Shown here: positions 35,901 through 47,900 of the stretch, piece after piece
How the letters are laid out: the number at the start of each line of letters is the position of its first letter
Position numbering within the stretch: the stretch's first letter is position 1
Assembly (NCBI RefSeq): GCF_022095675.1
Contig: NZ_JAHYSG010000012.1
Span: forward strand, 99,163-163,162
Origin: Dactylosporangium sp. AC04546
Lineage (GTDB): Bacteria; Actinomycetota; Actinomycetes; Mycobacteriales; Micromonosporaceae
Direction of reading: 5' to 3'
Length of the DNA: 64,000 nt
The notes under the pieces: generated by a model
What the model was told of the DNA's origin: nothing
What the model saw: only the letters and a program-made list of their open reading frames with translations
Database searches by the model: none
Program-made: the position numbers and the translations under genes

Positions 35901-38900
35901 CTGCGAGTGATGTCGCTCCACTGCCCGGCCGCGTCCTGCTCCTGCACGACGGCGTTGACGGTCGCGCTGAAGCGGGCGGTGCCCTTCCGTCCGCTCTCGA
36001 TCAGCGGCAGCTGGTTGCCCGTCCGGCCGCGGCCGACGCTGATGCCGACGCTGTTCGAGTGGCCGTACCCGAGGCCGGCGCCGTTGAAGTCGAAGAGTCG
36101 GTGGGCCTTGTCGTACGCCGAGCCGAGGCCGAGGCCGAACCCCCGGCGCCGCTTCCGGGTGCGGCCGTGGCTGCGGCTGGCCGTCTCAGAGTCGATCTCG
36201 AGGTTGACCACGGTCCAGGCGCGCGAGTACCCGAGGTACCTGAGCTGTCCCGGCTCGATCCACACCCGGAGCGCCTTGCGCTGGTCGCGCTCGTTGACCA
36301 GCACCAGGAACACCCCGTCCTGGACCGCCTGGTCGAACGCGCCCTCCAGGCGGACGGCCGAGAACTCCTGCAGGTAGGCCGACGCCGCCGTGTCGTCGGA
36401 CGGCAGGTACCCCGTGTTCTGCAGGATCATGCGTACCACGCCGTGCAGTCCGCCGAGGCCTTCGATGCCCGTGAAGCCCTGCACCAACGCCTGGCCCGCG
36501 CCGGTCAGCTTCCCCTCGGCGTCCAGCACCCCGAGCGGAGGCTCCTTCGTGTGCCCGGGCGGCGAGCCCTCGTCGAGGTCGTCGACGAGCACCGCCTCGC
36601 CGTCCTTGAACTCGCGCACCGCGTCCACGGAGACCGGCAGCCCGGCCTTGTACGCGAGCGGCTCGGGGATGACGAAGAGGCCGTTGCCGTCGACGGCGCG
36701 TTCCTGCGGACCTCGCCCGTCGTGCAGGTCGACGGTGACGACGTGCTTGAGCGGCACGTCAAAGGTGACGGTGTGCCCCGAGTAGCGCTGCACGCTGGGG
36801 CGGATCACGCTGGCGTCGGCGGCAGACGTCACCTGCCGGCCCGAGGTGCGCGACAGCGAGCCAATGATCTTGAGGCCCATTCCCCGGAACCGCTCGGTGA
36901 GCCACCCCGGTTGGAGCCCGTTGGCTCCGCCGGTGCCACCGGCCTGCCGCGAGCGGCCGAACGACATCTCGGCCAGGGCCTGCGAGAACGTCACCCGGAG
37001 AAACTCCAGGTGCATCTTGCGGGTGCGGTTGCCCACCCGCTTGGCGTTCTCCCGGTCCGCCTCCGTGCGGATCCCGATCGTCGCCCGCCTGCCCCAGTCG
37101 TCGGTGATGACGGTCGTCAGCTCGCCGGGTCCGTTGATCGTCCGATGCATCCGGGCCGGGTACAGCTCGAGCACCAGCGCGCGCACGTGTTCCCGCTCGA
37201 TGCTGTTCAGCGGGGCCCGGTCACCGAGCAGGTCGAGCGCCGCGTCGTACAGTTCGGGGACGCCGCTCACCGGGATCACCCCGTGCTCGGGGAACCACGG
37301 GTCGGGGTTCGAGTGCCTGGGCAGCTCCGCGCCGAGGACCGGCTCGACGTACGGGTGCGAGACCGCGAGTCGCACACGAGCCGGCTCCGCCGGCGCGAAC
37401 GGCACCTGCTCCCACGCGCCGGCGTTGTTCCCCGCCCGCCGCAGCGACTCGGCCGTGCGGACCTGGACCACCCAGCGTCCAGTCGTGTCGTACTGCGAGG
37501 AGTTGCCCCGGTTGTCGATGACCGCGCCGGGCATGGTGTAGTCGGCGCCGAGCACCTTGATCGACACGTTCCGCGAGGCGCCGAAGCCGGCCTCGGCGAC
37601 GAGGTGCTTGCCGATGAGGCCGCCGGTCACGAAATTCGCGATCCGTTCGGCGATCTTGATCGGCTTGGCGGTGACCGACCAGCCGGCGTTGCGGGTCAGC
37701 GCGTCGGCGAGGACGCGGCTGTTCTGCATGTACGTCGGGACCTGGCCGAGCATGACGTTGCTGATCGTGGTCGGCGCGTCGGTGACCTCGGCCAGGTCGT
37801 CGTGCACGAACGCGATCTTGAACTCGATGATGCCGGATGCGCCGTCGCTGACGGCGAACAGCTGACCACCCGGGCTGGCCACACCCCGCCACTCCGAGCG
37901 CAGCACCCACTCCAGGTCGTGAGGCGCCAGGTGCTCCCCGTCCGTGAGGTAGCCGTCGACGACCGCGGCCAGGTCGGCCATCTGCGCCAGCCGGCCCGTC
38001 GGCACCGCCGTACTCAGCACGGCCACCGCCGGGCGGGTCCGGTCCACCGCATCCGTCAACCGCTCGTACAGCGGCAACGCGCTCCCGGCGCCGGCGAGCA
38101 GGCCCTTGAGCACGGTGGGCAGCCCGAGCCGCGCGGTGGCCGGGTTGGCCAGGCCGGTCGCCGCACCGTCGCGCAGCTCACGCACCCACTGCAGCCGTGC
38201 CGCGACCCGGTCGGCCTCCTGCGCCGCCTCGTCGACCAGGTTGGCGAGGCGCCGGTACCGGCCGCGTTGCAGCTCCTCCTGCTCCGCCTCCTCGGCCTTC
38301 TCCCTTGCCTCCTCCGGGTCCGCCGGCTCCTCCGGCGGTTCCACCGGCGTCTCGGTGCCGGACGGCAACGCCAGCTTCCGGTAGGCGTCCCGCAGCTTCC
38401 GCAGCGCCTCCGCCGCCGATTCCAGCCGACCGTCGAGCTGCTGGAGCTTGCCGTCCAGCGCGGCGAGCACGCGCGCGGCCGCCGCGGCATCGCCGCGCCG
38501 CGATGCGCCGGTGAGCTCGTCCAGCGCCTCCCTGACGGCCGCGAAGGTCTCGGTCATCGGGCGCATCCGCAGCGCGCCGTACGGGTCCTTCTCGACGGCG
38601 GCCCGCTCCGCGTCGGCCAACAGCTCCCGGGTCCGCTCCGAGCGCACAGCGACGCCGGCCGCCGGCTCCAGCGCCAGCACCTCGCCGACCGCCTGGAAGA
38701 TGGCCGCTACCGCCGGCGCTCCGGGCGAGCGCCGCATCTCGACGAGCAGCTCCCGCAGCTCGGCGAGCACGTCGAGCGCGGTGACCGCGGGACCGCGCTC
38801 GCCGGGGAACGCGGCACCGATGAGCACGGCCACCCGGGCGTTGGCCTGCTCGGGCTCGATGCCGGCGGTCAGCCAGCCGAACAGCACGTCCCGCAGCTCG

Positions 38901-41900
38901 TGTCGCGCGTGCCCGGCCCCGTGGCGGGCCAGCAGCGGCTCGATCGCCGTGATGAACTCGTCGGCCCGCTGGGCGGCCGCACCCAGGTCGGCGCGGCGCT
39001 GCTCGGCCGCCTGCCAGTGTTGCCCGGCCCGGTAGAGCGGCACGGTGACCTGCTCGATGTCGGGCTGTTGCCCGAGGCCGGCGACCGCGGCTCGCAGCGA
39101 GCGCAGGTGTTCGAGCATCCCGGCGTGGTCGGCGGCCACATCGTCCCGGATGCCGAGGTTCCGCTCACGAGATTCCTGATGGCGCCGGATGAGCCAGTCG
39201 ACGGCTTCGGCGAGCTCGTCCCGGCGAGCGTCGACCACGGCAGGTTCCGCCGACGGGTCGGACAGCGCCTGCCAGAGCTGGTCGTGCGCGGCGCGCACCT
39301 CGTCCACGCGCAGCCGGGACCCGGTCGGCGACACCGCGGTCGCGTTCCGCAAGCTCGCGACGACCAGCTCGTACACCGGGCGGGCCCGCTGCGACAGCGC
39401 CGCCACCACGGCCGCCTGGTCGACGGGGTCGGAACCGCGGCGCAGCAGGCCGGTCAGTGTCTTGCGGGCTGCCGCGCGGGTCTCCGGCGGCACGGCAGTG
39501 TCCGCGGCCAGCTCGGCCACCGCGACGAGGGTGTCCTGCCGGCGCGCACGGGCTTCCGCCTTGTCGCGGCGCAGCCGCCCGAGCCAGCCGGTGCGGGGCT
39601 CCACGAGCAGCGCCGCGAGCCGGCGGGCGGCCGCGACGCGCAGCTGATGGTTGTCGATCCGCCCGGCACTGTCGGCGAGCTCGTCGATCACTGTTCCGGC
39701 GTCGACGACCCGGGCCGGCCCGCCGGCCCGGTGAGGGATCGTGAGGTTCCCGTCGCGCCGCAGTGTGATACCGGTGTTGCCGTGGAGGTTGGCGGCGTCG
39801 GCGGCATCGCGCAGCACCTCGATCGCCAGCTCCCGGCGCGCTGCCCGCTGTGCCGGGACGTCCCGCCCCACGCGTTGCGCCGCTTCGGCCGAGACGGTCC
39901 GCACGTTGGCGGCGTGCTGCCAGCCGGGATCGCGCAGGCTCTGGTAGAGCTCCCGCTGCGCCTCCGACAGCCGATCCTCCGGTACCTCGGCATCGATCAT
40001 CCGCCACAGCCTGGCCGCGTTCGGCGCAGCGGCGCCGAGTCCAAGGTGGTCGAGGTGCGCGGTCAGGTCATCGATCAGCGCGGCCCGCTCCCGCGGGTCG
40101 GCCGACGCCACGACGCGGGCGACCAGATCCTGCACGTCGCCCACACCGCCCAGGTCGTGATCGGACAACCGCGCCCGGCGGCCCGGAGCCGAGGCGGCCG
40201 GCGTGAGCAGGTGCTGCTGCGCAGCGGCGCCCGTCGGCCGCCACCACTGACGCCGACGACGCAGCCGCGCGTCGACCTCCCACAGCTCGTGGACGAACGT
40301 GCCGATCAGGTCGTCGCTGTCGGCGTGCCGCTCGGAGAGCACGACCGTCACATCCGTGGCCTGTCCCCCTTCGGGGAACTCGGATCTGGCCCGCAGGTCC
40401 TCGCGAATCCGGCCGACCGTCACCGTGACCGTCACCGGAGGCCCGTCCCACCGGTGTACCTCGGCCACACCGGCAACGACCCGGCCATCCGCACCGACGC
40501 GGACGCCCGCATCGGCGACCGGCCGCACCTCGCGGATGACCGAGTCGCTCACGCCTCGCTGCCGCAACCGTTCCCGGAACGAGCGGGCGATCCCGGCCGC
40601 ATCCCCCTCCGGCGGCATCCCGTCGGCGGCGCGGGTGCCGTCGACCACGAACGCGGTCACCGGCGGACCGGCGGTCGGAAGCGCGGCGGCGCCTCGCCGG
40701 GACGGTGCCTCCTCGACGATCAGGATCGACCTGTTCACGACGATGTAGGTCGTCGAGGCGCCACCAGCTCCCTGAACCCGGACCAGGTCGAGTCCGGCGG
40801 CCGCCGCGTATCGGCTCACCTCCCGATGGAGGACGCCGGCCGGCAGGTCGGCGCTCTTCGCCGCGACCTCCGTGTAGTCACCGATCCTCGCCGTCCTCGG
40901 AATGAGGACCCGAATCTTGCTGTCCGGGGTACCGTCGGCGCGGGCAACGTGCTTGCCGGCGCATACAAAGCCCGTGGGCCCAGCCGCGCCGTAGTAGGTC
41001 GTCCAACGCTCGTAGACGGCCGGTCCGGTGCGGAAGTCCTCCTGGATCTGCGCGGCCGTCCTGTCGGCTGTGCCCACAGCACCGTGCCACGCCACGATGT
41101 ACAGGTCGGTGCGGAGGCGTAGTTGGTGCATCATCGACCGGGAGACGACCGTCGGCGTGTCGTCGAAGCCCTGGATGGCGCAGATCTCGGCCAGGTACGG
41201 GTCCACCCCCAGGTCGGGCGGCTGCTGCGCGATCCGCCGGTCGAGCCGGTCAACGGCCAGCGCGTCCGGGATCAGGTTCTTGGCCCGGGACGGCTTGTAC
41301 GGCAGCGCCGGCTCGTCCGGCGGTGAGCCTGGTTCGGCCTGCTCCGGCAGCGCCGGAAGGTTGGCGAGCACGGCGTCGAGCTCGGCGGGGGTGCGGGCGG
41401 CGAGGACGGCCGCCAGCCAGTCCTGGAACTCGGGCAGCGTGAGCTGGCCCGCGCCGACGTGCTGGCCGAGCCGCTCGCCCGCCGCCTCGCGGTCGCGGTC
41501 CGTCACCCTGATGTCGCGGTAGAGATCCCGGATCACGGCGTCGAGGCCGGCGAGCGTCCGGGCGGCGAACGCGTCGCGGCTCAGCCGCTCGAACGCGTCC
41601 AGGGGGAGCCGGCCAGCGCCGACGACGACCTCGAGCTGATGCGCGACCGTCCTGCGGTCCTCATCGGTCGCCGGCGCGCCGCGGTCGGGTCCGCCGCTGT
41701 CGTAGCCCACCGGGCCGCTCGGGTCCGGCGCCTCCACGACCAGGACGGCCGGGTTGACGATCAGGAAGCCATCCGCCGCGGGCCCCCCTCGGCGCACCCC
41801 GCCGGGAAACACGACCGCGTCGATCCCGGCGGCGGCCGCGTATCTCGCCACATCGGCGAAGGCGTCACGCCATTCGACGTGGTCGGGCAGCTCGTTGTCC

Positions 41901-44900
41901 CGGAGATACTGCCGGTAGTCGGCAAGGGCCGTCTGGGCGCGCTGTCTGACGTCGTCATACGCTGCGATCTTCGCCGCTTTCGGCAGGAACGCCCGGACGA
42001 CGCTGCCGGGCGTGCCGTCGGAGTCCGTCTCGGCCGCCACGCGGGTGCCGACGAAGGCGTAGGGAACGCCGTTGACGGGGAACTCGCCGTATGCGGCCGG
42101 CCCGTTGCGGAGGTCCTCGTTGAACTCCGCGGCCGACGTGTCGCCGGTGCCCTGCACGCCGCGCCAGACCTCGATGTAGTCGCCGAACAGCAGGCGGTCC
42201 ATCTCCCACCGGGACGCCACCGTCGGGGTGCCCGCGAACCCTTGCCGCTCACTGATCTCGGCCAGCAACCGGTCGCCCCGGCCGTCAGCCAGGAACGGCT
42301 CCAGCTCCCCACGCAGGAGCTCGACGGCAGGCCCGTCGGCGAGCAGGTCCCTTGCCTGCGACGGGCGGTACGGCAACGACTCCCGGTCGTCTCCGACGGC
42401 CGGGCCTTCGGGGAGCGCGCGGGAGGACGGCGCCGGCAGGACGGCGACACGCTGCCAGTAGGGCTCACGCAGGCTTCGGAAGATCTCCCGTTGCCTCGGC
42501 GGCAGCCGGTCGGCGCGCACCTGGGCGTCGACCAGCGCCCACAACACGGCCGCATCCGGGTTCGTGACGCCGAGTCCCAGGTGTTCGAGGTGCGCGGACA
42601 GTTCCCCGATCAGCGCAGCCTGTTCCTCCGCGTCACCCGACGCGGCCACGATGCGGGTGACCAGCTCCTGCACGTCGCCGACACCGCCGCGGTCGTGATC
42701 GGACAACCGCGCCTCGGGGTCCGGGGTCGACGCACCCCGGGTGAGCAGGTCCCGCTGCGGCCGGCCGCCGGACGTGCCCCACCACGGTGGGCGACGCAGT
42801 CGCCCGTCGATCTCCCACAGCTCGTGCAGGAGCGTGCCGGTCAGATCGCTGTCAGGATGCCGCTGGGAGATCACGACCGTGACCTTCGAGCGCTGCCCTG
42901 AGGCCGACGATCTGGTGACGTACGAGCGGCCCCGCAGGCTTTGCCCGACGTCGCCGACCACCACCGTGACCCGCAACTGCTCGGTGTTCCACGCGTATGG
43001 CGACCACGGGTGCACCTCGATCACACCGGCGATGAGACCGCCGGTGTGATCGCCGGTCTCGACGAGCCGGATCTCGCGGATGGCGGAGTCTCGGTAGCCT
43101 GTTTCGCTCAGCAGCTGGAGCCGTTCCCGGAGCACCCCGGCGATCCCGGCGGGGTCCGGCGCCGGCAGCATCGCCGCGGCGGTGCGCGTGCCGGGCACCA
43201 GGAACGCGGTCACCGGTGGACCGGCGGGAGGGAGCGCGGCGCCCCGCCCGGCGCGGGCCTCCTCCACGATCAGGATCGACCGGTTGACGACGAGGTAGAC
43301 CGCCGCCGGGTCGCCGCCGCCCTGGATCCGGACGGCGTCGAGCCCGACGGCCGCGGCGTACCGGCCGATGTTGCGATAGCACAGGCCGGCATCGATGGCG
43401 TCGGACTCCACCGCGACCATCCGGTACTCGCCGATCTTCGCGGTCCTCGGGAGGAGCACCATGACCTTGCTGTCCGCGGTGCCGTCGGCGTTGGTCAGGG
43501 ACCGACGCTCGCCGCACACGAAGCCGTCGATCGGGTACCAGCCGTGGTAGTTGACGGACGAGGACTCGTAGACCGCCGGTCCGTTCCTGAAGTCCTCGTG
43601 GACCTGGGCGGCCGTCTGCCCGCCGGTACCCGTGGCGCCGTGCCACAACGTGATGTAGTCGCCGGTGCGGCGCAGCTGTTTCAGCGTCTGCCGGTCGACG
43701 ACCGTCGGGGTGTCGTCGTACCCCTGGATGGCACAGATCGCGGCGAAGTACCGGTCCGAGCCGCTGTGCCAGGGCCAGTCCTGCGCGATCCGCCGGTCGA
43801 GCCGGTAGATGGCAAGGGCGTCAGGGATCAGGTTCCTGGCCCGCGACGGCTTGTACGGCAGCACCTCGGTGGGCGGGCTCGCTTCGAGCTGGGCCGGGGT
43901 CGCCGGAAGGTCCGCGAGCAGGGTGTCGAGTTCGGCGAGGGTGCCGGTGGCGTGGACCGCCGCCACCCGATCCTGGAACTCGGCCAGCGTGAGCCGCCCC
44001 GCACCGACCTGCTGTTCGAGCCGTTCCACCGCCGCCTCGCGGTCCTGGTCGGTCGCCGGCACGTCGCGATCGGAGTCCCGGACCACGGCGTCGAGGTCGC
44101 CGAGTGTCCGGGCGGCGAACACGACGCGGGCCAGCCCCTCGAACTCCTCCAGCGTGTGCCGTCCCGCGCCGACGAGCCCCTCCAGCCGCCGCACGACCGC
44201 CCAGCGGTCGCGATCCGTCGCCGGTACACCACGATCCGGACCACCGCCGTCGTAACCCGTCGGACCGCCCGCCCCGCGTGCCTCCTCCACCACCAGGACC
44301 GACCGGTTGACGACCAGAAAGCCATCGCCAGGAAAGACCACCGCGTCGATCCCGGCAGCCGCCGCGTACCTCGCCACATCGGTGAAGGCCACATGCCAGT
44401 TGAAGCGGACGGGTAGCGCTTCGGCCCGCTGTTTGAGGTCGTCATACGTTGCGATGCTCGCCGATTTCGGCAGGAGCGCCCGGACCACGCCGCCCGGGGT
44501 ACCGTCGGAGGCCGTCTCCGCGGCCGAACGAGCCTCGGTGAAGGCGTACGGCGCGCCGTTGATCGGGAGCTCGCCGTAGAGCGCCGGCCCGCTGCGAAGC
44601 TCCTCGTTGTATGCGGCGGCCGTCTTGCCGGTGGTGCCCTCCACACCACGCCACACCTCGATGTAGTCGTCGGTGGAGAGCAAACGGTCGATCTCCCACC
44701 GGGACACCACCGTCGGGGTGTCGCCGAACCCCTGCCGCTCACCGACCGCGGCCAGCCATCGGTCGCCCTGGTCGTCAGGAGTCCGGTACGGGTGCAGCTC
44801 CTCGATGAGCCGGTCGGCGGCATCCCGGTCGGAGACCAGATTGGTGGCTCGCGATCGCTTGTACGGCAGCGGGGCGGCCCGATCGGCCCGGGCCCCCGGA

Positions 44901-47900
44901 CCGGCCGCGAGCGCGGGCGGGGCCGGCGGGGCCACGGTCGCGGCATACCGCCAGCCGGGCTCACGCAGGCTCCGGTACAGCTCCTGCTGCGCCGGCGTCA
45001 GCCGCTCGGCGCGCACCTCGGCATCGACCAGCTCCCACAGCGCCGCCGCAGCCGGGTTCGTGACACCCAGGCCCAGGTGTTCGAGGTGCGCGGACAGGTC
45101 CTCGATCAGCTCGGCCCGCTCCGCACTGCCGGCCGCTGACGTGACGATGCGAGCGACAAGCTCCTGCACGTCACCGACGCCACCCCGGTCGTGGTCGGAC
45201 AACCGCACCCCGGGCTCCGGAGCCGAAGCGCGCCGCGTGAGCACGTCTCGCTGCGGCTCGGCACTGGACGGTCGCCACCACGTGCGGCGGCGCAGGCGCC
45301 CGTCGATCTCCCACAGTTCGTGGACGAAGGTGCCGATCAGATCGTCGCTGTCGGCGTGCTGCTCGGAGAGCACGACCGTCACATCGGCGGGCTGCCCTGA
45401 GACGGACGCTCCGGTGGCGTACGAGCGGGCCCGCCGGTGCCCACCGACGTAGCCGACCGCCACCGTCACCCGCAGTCGTTCGGTGTGCCACGCGTACGGC
45501 GACCACGGTTGCGTCTCGACCACACCGACGACGACATCGCCGGTCGCGAGGTGGCTCTCGTCCGCGTCGGGGTGATCGCCGGCGTGGACGAGCCGCACCT
45601 CACGAATCGCCGAGTCGCGGTACTCGTCGCCGTCGAGTTGCTGGAGCCGCTGCCGGAGCGCGTCGGCAACCCCGGCGGCGTTCGGCAACGGCAGCATCCC
45701 CGCGGTCGCGCGGGTGCCGAGTACCCAGGACGCGGCGATCGGGTCACTCACGCGCTGCCGCTGTATCTGTTTCTGCAGCGTATCGGCGAGCTCTGCATGG
45801 CCGTGCACCCGTGCACGGTCCGCGGCTCGGCTGATCTCCTCCGCCTGATCGCGCAAGTGCGATCGCAACGGCTGGTCGACGTGGCCGGCGAGGTGGCGCA
45901 GGAGGTTCCTCAGGGCGGTGGCTTGTTGAGCGGGGGTCTGGTTGGGGGCGAGGATGACGCGGGCCGCAGGGAAACGGGTGTCGTACAGGACGCGGCCCTG
46001 CCGATCGGTGTCGCCAGGCACCTGGAGGGGTTGTTCGTAGTGCTCGTGGCGGCCGGTGGCGGGCCCGGCGACCTCGACGACGACCAGCAGCGTCTCGCCG
46101 AGGTCGGTGGTGAGCAGGAACCGGCCGCCGCCGAGCGGGACGACCTCGCGGTAGCCGTTAAGCGCGCCGGTGGTGAGCAGCAGCTGGGCGATGGCGGGCA
46201 GGAGCGCGTCGTGGTACCGGCCCGGCTCGTCCTCGGTCAGCGACGGCGGTTCGGTGGCGGCGAAGTGGCGCAGCGCCTCGTCGAGCCGGGCGGTCCGCTC
46301 GTCGCTGACGTGGAGGTCGCGCAGCCGGCGGCCCAGCCATTCCCGGCGCACTGGGTCGACGAGACCGAACGCGTGGGTGAGCGTCGTGAGCCGGCTGTCC
46401 TGGTCGTGGTGCCAGTCGGTGGCGGCGTCGAGGAGGGCGGCGATGGCCAGCAGCTCGGCGAAGGTGACGGTGTCGACGGCGTCCAGGAGGTCGGCCGGGG
46501 TGATCGGGGAGAGGCCGGCGACGTCGGGCCGGCCGGAGTCGGTGTGCCAGCCCAGCGTCGGTTCGGCCCGGACGAGGGTCTGCACCAGGTTGCGTTCGCC
46601 GGCGGTGAACCCGCCCGGAGTAGCGGTCAGCAGGGCGTGGGCGAACGCGAACAGTTCCCGGTCGAGCACGTCCAGGAGTTCGTCGCCGATGGCGTGCACG
46701 AGCCGGCCGACCGCGTCGTGCATCCGCCGAGCGACTGCCGGGCCGGGTTGCGCTTCGCCCCGGCCGGTCACCGCCACGGCAAGGTGATGCGCCCGCGCGA
46801 CCTGGCGCAGCGCCACCGCGGCCCGTCGGTGCTCGTCGAGCACCGTCGGATCGCCTCCGGCCTTGCGCAGGGCGGCCGCACGCAGCTCGTGACCGGTCCG
46901 CAGGTTCCGCAGCGCGCGTTCGAAGTCCCGCTGCGCCTCGGCGGCGACGTGGGCCGAGGCGCCCGGGTGAGCGACCGCTTCCCGCCAGCGTTCGTAGGCC
47001 TGGGCCACGGCCTCGGCGGCCTGCGGGTCGGCCCGCAGGTCGAGCCGCGCCCGTTGCGCGGGCTCGTCCAGCGCCGAGCGGTCCTCACGTGCCCGTCGCG
47101 CGAACTCGCGGTCGGCGAGCGGGATGGCGGTCTCCGAAGCGGCGTTTTCGGGACCGACCCTGGTCAGCTCCCGATACAGCCATCCCGCGGTCGCGGAGGC
47201 GTCCGCCACGGCCGGCCGCAGGTCGTGGCCGGCGCGGACCATCCGCTCGGCGAAGGCACGCTCCACCGCGAGGCGGGCCTGGTCGGGCGTGGCCGCGTCG
47301 AAGTACACCGCGGCCAGCACCACCATCGCGCCGACGTCCGCCGCGTGCCCGCCATCGAGCAGCGCCGGTCCGATCAACGCGCCCAGGGCCTCGGCCACCG
47401 CGACCCGGATGCCGTGGACGTCCCGGCCGTCGGCGGTCGCGACGATCTCGTCGACGACCTCCTGGACCCGTGCGGCGGGGATCGTGCGGGTGCCCCCGTC
47501 CCGGGTCCGCACGACCAGCCCTCCGTCGTCGCTGACCACGACGTCGGCGACCTGGTCCGCGCCGCCGGCCGCCAACGCGGACACGACCGCGGTCAGCACC
47601 TCCCGCACCACGTACGGCAGCAGCCGAGCCCGCAGCGCAGACCCGGCCTCGACCTGGCCGAGCAGGTCGACCAGCCCGGGCGCCGCGGCGGCCAGGGCCT
47701 GCTCGAAACCGGCACTGACCTCGGCCAGGTCGGCCTGTGCGGCACGCGTCTCATCCGGCCCGGCGGCGTTGCCCACCGCGTCCTGGGCCTGGCGGTGCAG
47801 GGCACCGAACAGCGCCGCGGCGACGGCGGCCGGGTCCTGGATCCAGTCGGGCAGGCGGTGCCGCCGCAGGATTCGCCCGAACTCCCGGGTCACCCATGTG

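Noticed and set aside
32552..41122. A 2,856-codon open frame on the plus strand, antisense to the giant gene
   Set aside because: It is a GC-bias shadow: the opposite strand has coherent domain repeats and codon use, while this frame is rich in Arg, Gly, Pro and His without any motif.
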